Assembly: GCA_012514035.1 (NCBI GenBank)
Contig: JAAZBB010000064.1
Location: 1 to 52,348 of the forward strand
DNA length: 52,348 bases
DNA from: Lentisphaerota bacterium
Lineage (GTDB): Bacteria; Verrucomicrobiota; Kiritimatiellia; CAIQIC01; Lenti-01
Direction: 5' to 3'
The position numbers and the translations under genes were made by a program. Below the pieces are notes generated by a model, which worked only from the letters and a program-made list of their open reading frames with translations, made no database searches and had not been told where the DNA came from. Position 1 is the stretch's first letter. Each line of letters opens with the position of its first letter. Positions 23,168-30,672 of this stretch are shown in pieces.

Positions 23168-25314
23168 CGGGGTTGCGCCTCATTCCACGCCCGTGTTCCG
23201 GCGGCGGCCTGTTTCTGCTGCTGGCGGTGCTGGCGGCAGGACAGCGACCTGCACGCGCCGAGGAGTTCCCCCTGGGTGCCACCCCCTATGCCACCCCGGC
23301 GGGCACCGGGGTCGTCTTCCGCGTTTGGGCGCCAGGGGCGACCTCGGTGCATCTGGCCGGCACGTTCAACGATTGGAACACATCCACCCAGCCCATGACG
23401 CCCGAAGCCACCGGCGGTGTGTGGACACTGAACGTGCCAGGTGCCGGGATTGGCGACCGCTACAAATACGTCCTGAATGGCTCGCTGTGGCGAACGGATC
23501 CGCGCGCGCGCGGTTATGGTCCCTCCTCCAATAATTCCAGCGTAGTACTGGGCACTCCTGCCCCGCCGGCGCCGTTTACCCGGCCGCCGGCAAATGAACT
23601 CGTCATCTACGAACTGCATATCGGCACCTTCTACGATCCAAATCCCGAGGATGGTTTGGCCGCCACCTTCACGGACGCCATCGCGGGCCTCGATCATCTG
23701 ACCAACCTCGGAATCAACGCGGTCTGCGTCATGCCGTGCAGCGAATTTTTCTCGGCCAGGAGCTGGGGCTACAACCCGGCCGGGCATTTCGCCATTGAGC
23801 GCGACTATGGCGGACGGGAAGCCTTCGAAGCCTTCATCGCCGCCTGCCATGCGCGCGGCATCGCCGTACTGGTGGACATTGTCCATAACCACTGGGGCAC
23901 GCCGGTCGGCGATCTGTGGCAGTTCGATGGCACCAGTAATACCGGCGGCATCTACTTCTATGAAGACGAGCGCGCGGATGGCCGCTGGGGTCCCCGTCCG
24001 AATTACGATGCCCCTGAAGTCCGCCGTTTCATCCTTGATTCCGTTTCCGAGTGGCTGGAACTGGGCTGCGACGGCTTCCGCTGGGACGCCGTGAACTACA
24101 TAGTGCGGATCGATGGCGATGGGACGTTCATCCCCGCCGCGGCCACCCTGCTCCAGGAGGCCAGCACGCGCGTGCGTGCTGCAGGGGGCCTCAACATCGC
24201 CGAAAACGCGGCGGTGCAGGTACCCGGGGCCTTCGATGCGCAATGGGCCATCTCTTTCCGCAGCGCCCTGGCCGGGGCACTTTCCGCATCCAATCCCGCC
24301 GAACGCGCGGTGGCCCTGGCTTCCGCGCTTCAGGCCATCGGAACCGATTCGGTCGTGTTCGTGGAAAGCCATGACACCGCCGGCAAGCACAGCTCCAGCA
24401 CCTCCATCCGCTGGCCGCTCAAGGTCGCCGGCGCCGATCGCACCCTGGCCATGACCGGCGTGGCGCTGGCCTGGTTGACCGGCGGCATTCCGATGCTCTT
24501 CCAGGGCCAGGAAACCTTCCAGACCAATGTGTGGCACGACAATCGCCCGCTGGACTGGAACCTCGGTCCGGCGGAACAGCAGTGCCTGGCATTTCACCGG
24601 GACATGATCCGCCTGCGGCGCAACCTGGACGGAATCGGGTCCGCCTTGATGACCACATCCATCGTCGCAACCGCCGTTGACGGATTCATCGTGGTGAAGC
24701 GCGGCGGCCGCTCAAACAACGGCATGGTGGCCGTGGCAAACCTGCATGATCTTCCTCGCGAACTGCCGTTGACCCTGCCGGCCACCGGCCCCTGGTACCG
24801 TGTCCTGTGCACTGCCGACATCCGTTACGGCAACCCCGGCGGGGGCACTGTCGCCCTGGTCGCCGGAGTAGATCCCCTGCCGATTTCCGTTCCGGCCTAT
24901 GCCACCCTGCTTCTGGCCCAACACTTTGCCCCCGATGGTGACATGGATTCCGACGGTCTGCCGAATGCCTGGGAAGCCCTACATTTCGATCATCCCACAG
25001 CCGCCGATCCAGACCAGGATTCCGACGGCGACGGAACCAGCAATTGGCACGAGTGGCTGGCCGACACGCGCCCCCGTGATGATACCAGCTGGTTCCACAT
25101 CGTGGACGCATTTCCGAGACCCGACGGAATCGTTCTCCATTTTTCCACGAGCTCCAACCGCGTGTATGACATCTACCGTGCCGAGGAGTCCGGCGGCCAT
25201 TTGTCCCCCCTGGCGCTGGATTTGCCCGGCGAGCCGCCAGTCAACACGTATACCGCCGCCGTTCCCGGCACGATCTGCGGCTTCTTTCAAATCCGCGCCA
25301 AAGCCGCCCCGTGA
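23164..25314 (+). CDS. Secreted GH13 alpha-amylase-family enzyme with CBM48 and Ca-binding tail
   Basis: 716 residues from a GTG at 23164 that overlaps the previous stop. Signal peptide about 1-32 (GLFLLLAVLAAGQRPARA). A CBM48/E-set domain (about 40-130, VFRVWAPGATSVHLAGTFNDW) resembles glycogen branching enzymes. The GH13 barrel has all four regions: DIVHNH (238-243), GFRWDAV with nucleophile Asp308, NIAEN with acid/base Glu347, and FVESHDTA (His403-Asp404). A DGDMDSDGLPN...DQDSDGDG stretch (near 590-630) is an acidic calcium-binding repeat. It acts on alpha-glucans outside the cytoplasm; branching, hydrolysis or transfer cannot be told apart. The frame stays open upstream, but that part is shadow sequence. 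Confidence 0.88.
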   Translation: MTGLRLIPRPCSGGGLFLLLAVLAAGQRPARAEEFPLGATPYATPAGTGVVFRVWAPGATSVHLAGTFNDWNTSTQPMTPEATGGVWTLNVPGAGIGDRYKYVLNGSLWRTDPRARGYGPSSNNSSVVLGTPAPPAPFTRPPANELVIYELHIGTFYDPNPEDGLAATFTDAIAGLDHLTNLGINAVCVMPCSEFFSARSWGYNPAGHFAIERDYGGREAFEAFIAACHARGIAVLVDIVHNHWGTPVGDLWQFDGTSNTGGIYFYEDERADGRWGPRPNYDAPEVRRFILDSVSEWLELGCDGFRWDAVNYIVRIDGDGTFIPAAATLLQEASTRVRAAGGLNIAENAAVQVPGAFDAQWAISFRSALAGALSASNPAERAVALASALQAIGTDSVVFVESHDTAGKHSSSTSIRWPLKVAGADRTLAMTGVALAWLTGGIPMLFQGQETFQTNVWHDNRPLDWNLGPAEQQCLAFHRDMIRLRRNLDGIGSALMTTSIVATAVDGFIVVKRGGRSNNGMVAVANLHDLPRELPLTLPATGPWYRVLCTADIRYGNPGGGTVALVAGVDPLPISVPAYATLLLAQHFAPDGDMDSDGLPNAWEALHFDHPTAADPDQDSDGDGTSNWHEWLADTRPRDDTSWFHIVDAFPRPDGIVLHFSTSSNRVYDIYRAEESGGHLSPLALDLPGEPPVNTYTAAVPGTICGFFQIRAKAAP

Positions 25315-25940
25315 AAGGGGCCCCGCCTCCCTCCCGATTTCCGTCGGCGCCTCTGCAACTGGGGGCATTACTCCACAATTCAGGGTGCTAAGAACAGAAG
25401 TACGCTAGCGCGTGCAGCACAATCGAAGTCGGTTCGCAGTCCGACCTTCAGGCTGTCTTCTTGTGCCCCATTGCAGATGCGCCCGCCGCATGGAACCTCT
25501 GGCCTGAAGATATTCCATTATTAATTAATAATGGTATTTTCATGAAATGACAATTGCTGTGACCTTCATAATGATCGGCCATAGGCAAATCTCATGGTTA
25601 ATTAATAATGAGAATAACCGGCTAGGCGTGGCGGGCCGGTTGAAGTCCGGTCCTTTCTGCGGTGCCGGATGATTCGGCAGCGGATCCCGTCGGCGAGGGG
25701 GGGGGCGCATTGGGCGTATCTGCGATGGGGCGCAATTCCGGTACCGGGCGGACATCCGACGTGTTGCCCGTCTTGGAATCAGCATTTACATTAGAAACCG
25801 AGCAGGACCCTGCTCCTCTAGAACAGTCCTCGTTGCATCGCCAATCCCCCCAATCATGTGCCGAATCAAAGATGCGCTTGATGTCCGTCCGTGCCATGGA
25901 AAAGAATTTTCCACACCGTGGAAAAATGCGAAGGTTGGGA
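25315..25940. other. Intergenic region before the PhnP-like gene
   Basis: About 625 bases. The left half shows no gene. The middle is an AT-rich island with paired TTAATTAA palindromes (listed separately). The frame of the PhnP-like gene is open back to 25662, but that extension is low-complexity and lacks a ribosome site. Confidence 0.45.
25516..25610. promoter_or_regulatory. Paired TTAATTAA dyads (locus 2)
   Basis: CATTATTAATTAATAATG at 25516-25533 is a perfect 18-base palindrome; CATGGTTAATTAATAATG at 25593-25610 is a near copy. The TTAATTAA cores start 77 bases apart, against 76 at locus 1. GATATTC precedes the left site here and the right site at locus 1. The DNA around is much more AT-rich than the genes. 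Confidence 0.45.
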
Positions 25941-26711
25941 ATGCGCGTGACATTCCTGGGCACTGGAACTTCATACGGCATTCCCATGCCGGGCTGCGAC
26001 TGCGCGGTATGCCGCTCGTCGGACCCGCGGGACAAACGCTATCGCACCGCCATCCTCGTGGAGGCCGGCGGGCGGGTCCTGCTGATCGACACGCCGCCGG
26101 ACCTGCGCACCCAGTGTCTGGCGCATGACATCCGGTATCTCGACGCCGTGCTGATGACCCACGCCCACGCCGATCATGTCTTTGGCTTCGACGATCTGCG
26201 GGCCTACACCAACCGCATGCCAGGCCCCATGCCGGTTTGGGCCTCCGCCGGCACCGCCCGGGCGCTCCGCCGCATCTTCGACTATCTTGATCGGCCGCCC
26301 ATCCCCGGCACTTCGCTGGCGCGCATCGAGCTGCGGGTGCCCGACGGCCCCTTCGAGTTCCACGGCATCCGCCTGACGCCCCTGCCGGCCGCCCATGGCC
26401 GCGCCGACATGATCGGCTGGAAAATCGAACACGGCGGACGCACCTTGGCCGCCATTCCCGACTGCAAGCACCTGCCACCGGAAACGGTTGCCCTCTGCCG
26501 CGGCGCGGATCTGGCCGTGATCGACGCCTTGCGTATCCGGCCCCACCCCACCCATATGAATTTCGAGGAAGCGGGGGCCGCACTCCAGCAGATCGGAGCC
26601 CGCCGTTCCCTGGTGATTCATTTGTGCCACGAAGTTTCGCATGCCCAGGCCGCCGACCTCCTGCCGACCGGCATGGAACCGGCCTATGATGGCCTTCGAA
26701 TCGAGTTTTGA
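25941..26711 (+). CDS. MBL-fold hydrolase, PhnP-like
   Basis: 256 residues. It starts MRVTFLGTGTSYGIPMPGC and has the PhnP-type extra metal site GCDCAVCRSSDPRDKRYR near the N-terminus, then ILVEAGGRVLLIDTPPD and the catalytic THAHADHVFG. Later ligands fit PAAHGRADM, AIPDCK and HPTHMNFEEA. PhnP cleaves a cyclic ribose phosphodiester in phosphonate breakdown, but relatives without phn genes have other substrates, and no phn genes are visible here. ATG 25941 is preceded by AAGG with good spacing. It is followed 44 bases later by the DUF1573 gene. Confidence 0.85.
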   Translation: MRVTFLGTGTSYGIPMPGCDCAVCRSSDPRDKRYRTAILVEAGGRVLLIDTPPDLRTQCLAHDIRYLDAVLMTHAHADHVFGFDDLRAYTNRMPGPMPVWASAGTARALRRIFDYLDRPPIPGTSLARIELRVPDGPFEFHGIRLTPLPAAHGRADMIGWKIEHGGRTLAAIPDCKHLPPETVALCRGADLAVIDALRIRPHPTHMNFEEAGAALQQIGARRSLVIHLCHEVSHAQAADLLPTGMEPAYDGLRIEF

Positions 26712-26755
26712 AGCGGACTTGATGCCCCGGGGCGGTTGCGGTAGACTGAAGAATC

Positions 26756-27529
26756 ATGAAAACACACATTCTTTCCGCCCTTTTCCTGGTCTTCCTGCTG
26801 GCCCTGCCGGTCCCGGCGCAGGAGGCACCGGCCGAGACTGCCGCCCTCGAGGAGACTCCCGCACCCCGCATTATCGCCCCGGAGCCGATCTTCGACTTCG
26901 GCGAGCGCGAAAGCACCGAGGTCGTAGAGCATAACTACGTCATCCGCAACGAGGGGGAGGTTTCGCTCGAAATCACCAGCGTGCGCGCCTCGTGCGGTTG
27001 TACCGCCGTGAAGCCTTCGCAGAACGTCATCGCGCCCGGCGCGGAGGGGACCATCCAGGCCCGGTTCGATCTGCGCGGCCGGAACGGCATGCAAATCAAG
27101 ACCATCACGGTCAACAGTAACGATCCCAAGACCCCGGTGCTGAACCTGCAGCTGAAGGGAAGCATCGTCAATGCCCTGCGCGCCCAGCCCTCCACCCTCT
27201 TTTTCGGACGCATCGAACCCGGCGCGGAACGCCGCCGTACCGTCGAGATCATTTCCGGCAAGGGCCCCATCCAGATCGTGGAGTACCGCACGACCAATCC
27301 CGGACTGGTGGTGACGCCGATTGCCGCCGAGCCCGGTGCGGACGGCACTGTGCACCGGTTTGAGGTGGCGCTGGATCCCGCCCTCCCCGAAGGCAACATC
27401 AGCGGCTCGCTGATCATCAAGACCAGCCTGGCGAATCCGCCGGAGATCAGCATACCCGTGGCAGCCTTTGTGGTCGCCGCTCCGGCCCCGGCCCCCGCCG
27501 AGGAACCGACCCCGGCCCAGGCTCAATGA
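26756..27529 (+). CDS. Secreted DUF1573 protein (Ig-like, two domains)
   Basis: 257 residues with a signal peptide (about 1-21, ALFLVFLLALPVPA). Two Ig-like beta domains follow. The first is typical DUF1573: PIFDFGERESTEVVEHNYVI, then ITSVRASCGCTAVKPS with the conserved CGCT. The second is of the same family (LFFGRIEPGAERRRTVEI). A Pro/Ala-rich tail ends the protein. DUF1573 proteins are common in Bacteroidetes and Verrucomicrobia; the CGC motif may bind a metal or a thiol. The stop overlaps the rhodanese start (ATGA). Confidence 0.88.
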   Translation: MKTHILSALFLVFLLALPVPAQEAPAETAALEETPAPRIIAPEPIFDFGERESTEVVEHNYVIRNEGEVSLEITSVRASCGCTAVKPSQNVIAPGAEGTIQARFDLRGRNGMQIKTITVNSNDPKTPVLNLQLKGSIVNALRAQPSTLFFGRIEPGAERRRTVEIISGKGPIQIVEYRTTNPGLVVTPIAAEPGADGTVHRFEVALDPALPEGNISGSLIIKTSLANPPEISIPVAAFVVAAPAPAPAEEPTPAQAQ

Positions 27530-28050
27530 ATCCCGGCGGTCTGGCTGTCCGGCGCGGAGAGATCTACCGGCTGCTTGGCGATATCTCCGTCCTGCTGGCG
27601 CTGGCCATCGTCCTGGGGATCTTCGCCAACCTGACCCGCCCTTCCTCCGCGCGCCTGCCCTGGGTCGGCGACTGGAAACACCATATTGAGCACCGCGCCT
27701 TTCGCGCCGGCGTTCCGGTCGTATTCCTGCCGGGTGTGCGCGTGCGGCTTCAGGATTCCGCCACGGTCGTTCTGGACGCGCGCGAGCCCGAGAACTATGA
27801 GGCGGGACACCTGCCGGGCGCCCTCAGTCTGCCGGTGGGCCAGGCCGAGGAACGCCTGGGAGACTATGCCGCCCTCCTGACTCCGCAGACCCCCCTCCTG
27901 CTGTATTGCGACGGTGCGAACTGCGCCGATGCGCTGGAACTGGCCTTGAAGCTCCGCGAATACGGATTTGAAGATGTGACGCTTTATCCCGGCGGCTATG
28001 CGGAATGGACGGAGTACGGCGGCCGGGTGGCGCGGGGGGGGGAACCATGA
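27526..28050 (+). CDS. Membrane-anchored rhodanese-domain protein
   Basis: 174 residues. One N-terminal membrane helix (about 18-35, ISVLLALAIVLGIFANL), then a rhodanese domain from about 65 to 170: TVVLDAREPENYEAGHLPGA and the active-site loop LLYCDGANC, whose cysteine would carry a persulfide. It probably faces the periplasm. Overlaps the genes on both sides by four bases, so production is tied to the DUF1573 and MauE/DoxX-like proteins. Confidence 0.85.
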   Translation: MNPGGLAVRRGEIYRLLGDISVLLALAIVLGIFANLTRPSSARLPWVGDWKHHIEHRAFRAGVPVVFLPGVRVRLQDSATVVLDAREPENYEAGHLPGALSLPVGQAEERLGDYAALLTPQTPLLLYCDGANCADALELALKLREYGFEDVTLYPGGYAEWTEYGGRVARGGEP

Positions 28051-28505
28051 ACCGGATTCGGCCCGTATTCCTCTGGCTGGCCCGGTTGGCGGTGGCCGGA
28101 CTGTTTTTGACCGCCTGCGTGGCCAAGATCCGCGATCCGGAATCCTTCGCGCTGGCCGTGTATCGTTACCGCATCCTGCCGGGCAGCCTCGTCAACATCC
28201 TGGCCATTCTGCTGCCGTGGATCGAGCTGGTCTCGGGGGCGGCGGTACTGGCGGCCCGGCCGCGCTGGCGCGCGGCAGGCGCCCTGATCATCATGGGCAT
28301 GCTGGCAGTATTCACGGCCGCCATATCCCTGAGCCTGGTGCGCGGAATCGAGGCCTCGTGCGGCTGCTTTTCCACGCGCGCCGACGCGGCGGTGTCCGAT
28401 GGCTGGAACCTGGTCCGCAACGTCGCGCTGATCTGGCTGGCGGCGGCCGTGTTCCTCGACGGCCTCCGTCTGCGCCCTAGTCCCCCGGACCCGCAGGCCC
28501 CGTGA
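28047..28505 (+). CDS. MauE/DoxX-like membrane protein
   Basis: 152 residues with four hydrophobic segments (about 7-22, 52-70, 77-98, 122-140). The layout and early CVAKIRDPESFALAVYRYRILP stretch fit the MauE/DoxX group, quinone-reductase-like membrane proteins linked to disulfide or thiol chemistry. A CGC pair in IEASCGCFST lies in the loop before the last helix. ATG 28047 overlaps the rhodanese stop; the gene itself runs into sdaA with GTGA. Confidence 0.82.
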   Translation: MNRIRPVFLWLARLAVAGLFLTACVAKIRDPESFALAVYRYRILPGSLVNILAILLPWIELVSGAAVLAARPRWRAAGALIIMGMLAVFTAAISLSLVRGIEASCGCFSTRADAAVSDGWNLVRNVALIWLAAAVFLDGLRLRPSPPDPQAP

Positions 28506-29752
28506 GCATCCGGCTCCAATCCATTTTCGAGGTCTATGCCATCGGGGCCGGGCCTTCGAGCACCCACAGCATCGGGCCCCAGCGCGCCGCGCGCCTGTTT
28601 TTGGAATCGCTGTCCGCCCCCCCGGCGCGCATCCGGGTCACGCTGTACGGCAGCCTGGCGGCCACGGGACGCGGACACTGGACAGATCGGACGCTCGTGC
28701 GCACCTTCGACCCCGTTCGGGCTGAAATCGTCTTCGATCCGGACCGCACCGACCTGCCGCACCCCAACACGATGAAATTCGAGTCGTTTGACGCCGCCGG
28801 CGCGGTCTTGAAGGAATGGACGGTTTGCAGCGTGGGCGGCGGCAACCTGCGCGAACCCGATGGCACCCCCGTGGCCCGCACCGCACCCGTGGATTATCCC
28901 GTGGGCAACATCGATGAAGCCATGGATTATTGCCGGGCGCATCACCTCACCTTCTGGCAGCTGGTGGCGCAAACCGAACCCGATGTGTGGCCGCGCCTCG
29001 AACGGATCTGGACCGCCATGCGCGACACGGTCAAGCGGGGGCTCACCAGCAAACAGATCATCCTGCCGGGTACCCTGGAACTGGCCCGGCGGGCCGGCAC
29101 GACCTGGCACCGGGCGCAACATCTCAAGGGCACCCCGCGCGAGATGGGCCTGCTGGCCGCCTTCGCGCTGGCGGTGGCCGAGGAGAACGCCGCGGGCATG
29201 CAGGTGGTCACAGCCCCGTCGTGCGGGGCCGCCGGCGTGCTTCCCGCCGTACTGTATTTCTTCAAGACCATCCGGCGCATGCCGACGCAACGAATCCTCG
29301 AAGCCTTGGCGACCGCCGGCCTGTTTGGCGCCTCCATCCGCGCCAACGCCACCGTCTCGGGCGCGGAGGCGGGCTGCCAGGCCGAGATCGGCTCGGCCTG
29401 TTCGATGGCGGCGGCGGCGGTTGCGCAGCTCATGAGTGCTTCGCTCCAGCAGATCGAATACGCCGCCGAAATGGCCATGGAACACAACCTGGGCCTCACC
29501 TGCGATCCCATCGAAGGCTATGTGCAGATTCCGTGCATTGAGCGCAACATGAACGCGGCGCTCCGGGCCATCGAATGCGCGGCGTTCACCCTGCTGACCG
29601 ACGGCCGCCATCTGGTCAGCTTCGACGACGTTATCGAAGTGATGAATCGCACTGGTCGCGACTTGCAGGCCGCCTACCGCGAAACGGCCGGCGGCGGCCT
29701 CGCCCGCCTCTGGCGACGCGACATCGAACGCCGCCTGCAGCCGCCGCCATGA
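28502..29752 (+). CDS. sdaA: L-serine ammonia-lyase (iron-sulfur)
   Basis: 416 residues of the one-chain type, converting L-serine to pyruvate and ammonia with a [4Fe-4S] cluster. The beta domain starts FEVYAIGAGPSSTHSIGPQRAA. The alpha domain shows VTAPSCGAAGVLPAV (Cys241), GCQAEIGSACSMAAAA (Cys292, Cys300) and IEGYVQIPCIERN (Cys345), the usual cluster and substrate residues. Starts at a GTG overlapping the MauE-like stop and ends ATGA with the nuclease gene. Combination with sulfur-related neighbours suggests a link between serine or cysteine use and thiol handling. Confidence 0.95.
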   Translation: MSIRLQSIFEVYAIGAGPSSTHSIGPQRAARLFLESLSAPPARIRVTLYGSLAATGRGHWTDRTLVRTFDPVRAEIVFDPDRTDLPHPNTMKFESFDAAGAVLKEWTVCSVGGGNLREPDGTPVARTAPVDYPVGNIDEAMDYCRAHHLTFWQLVAQTEPDVWPRLERIWTAMRDTVKRGLTSKQIILPGTLELARRAGTTWHRAQHLKGTPREMGLLAAFALAVAEENAAGMQVVTAPSCGAAGVLPAVLYFFKTIRRMPTQRILEALATAGLFGASIRANATVSGAEAGCQAEIGSACSMAAAAVAQLMSASLQQIEYAAEMAMEHNLGLTCDPIEGYVQIPCIERNMNAALRAIECAAFTLLTDGRHLVSFDDVIEVMNRTGRDLQAAYRETAGGGLARLWRRDIERRLQPPP

Positions 29753-30669
29753 GCACGCTGACCAACGATTTTTCCTGGTCGCACGCGCGGCACGAGATGT
29801 TCCAGGCCTGCCTGAAACGCTATTACTTTGCCTATTACGGGGCGTGGGGCGGCTGGAAGGAAACCGCCCCGGCGGTGACGCGCGACCTGTACCGCCTGAA
29901 ACGCCTTCTCACCCGCCAGCAGTGGGCCGGACACCATGTTCATCAGGCGCTCCAGCACCTCCTGAACCGGGCGCGGAAAGATTCCGCTGCCGACTTGGCC
30001 ACCACTGTAGCAGCCCGCCAGATCGAACAGATGCGTCAGGAATTCCGGCAATCGCGCTCCGGCGCCTACCAGGCGGATCCGGTCCACCTCGTGGGTCTTT
30101 TCGAGCATGAATACGGACTGGAACTCCCCGCCGAAGAATGGCAGGCCGCCGTCGAACGGGTTGGTCGGGCTATTCGGTCTTTTCTGGCCTCCCCCATCTG
30201 GCAGGAATTGCGCACGCTGCCCGGCGACGCCTTTCTGGCCGTGGAACGCCGGACCCATTTTCTGCTCGATGGCCTCAAGGTCTTCGCGGTGCCCGATCTG
30301 GTGGTCCGGCGCGCCGGCCGGGTTGTCCTGTACGACTGGAAGACCGGCGAGGCCGATTCGGCCCGCCACCGTGTACAGCTCGGCGTCTATGCGCTTTTGG
30401 CGCTGGACCGATGGACTTCCGCGCCTGAAGAGATCGAGGCGGTGGTGTTCAATCCCGTCCATGACTGGTGCGAAACCTTGGTCTTTTCCGCCGACGACAT
30501 GGAGACGCTGCGGGACTTCATCCGCGACTCCGCCGACGAAATGCTCTTCCCTCTTGAAAATCCCGAGACGAACGACGGCGGCGACGGCCGCAATTTCGAC
30601 TGCGCGGCCAGCGACGCGCCCTGCAAGACCTGCTCCTTCCTGCGCGTCTGCCCCCGCTGGCAGGCGTAG
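29749..30669 (+). CDS. PD-(D/E)XK nuclease with Fe-S cluster (RecB/AddB-like)
   Basis: 306 residues. The catalytic core is near 180-200: VPDLVVRRAGRVVLYDWKTG, with Asp183 and Asp196-Trp-Lys198, the RecB/Cas4 signature. Cys21 (FQACLKRYYFAYY) and C-terminal Cys292, Cys295 and Cys301 match the four-cysteine cluster staple of AddB- and Cas4-type nucleases. It is stand-alone, with no helicase partner, cas genes or CRISPR array in the window. The ATG overlaps the sdaA stop. A DNA repair role is likely; the operon link to sdaA is unexplained. Confidence 0.85.
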   Translation: MSTLTNDFSWSHARHEMFQACLKRYYFAYYGAWGGWKETAPAVTRDLYRLKRLLTRQQWAGHHVHQALQHLLNRARKDSAADLATTVAARQIEQMRQEFRQSRSGAYQADPVHLVGLFEHEYGLELPAEEWQAAVERVGRAIRSFLASPIWQELRTLPGDAFLAVERRTHFLLDGLKVFAVPDLVVRRAGRVVLYDWKTGEADSARHRVQLGVYALLALDRWTSAPEEIEAVVFNPVHDWCETLVFSADDMETLRDFIRDSADEMLFPLENPETNDGGDGRNFDCAASDAPCKTCSFLRVCPRWQA

Positions 30670-30672
30670 CGA

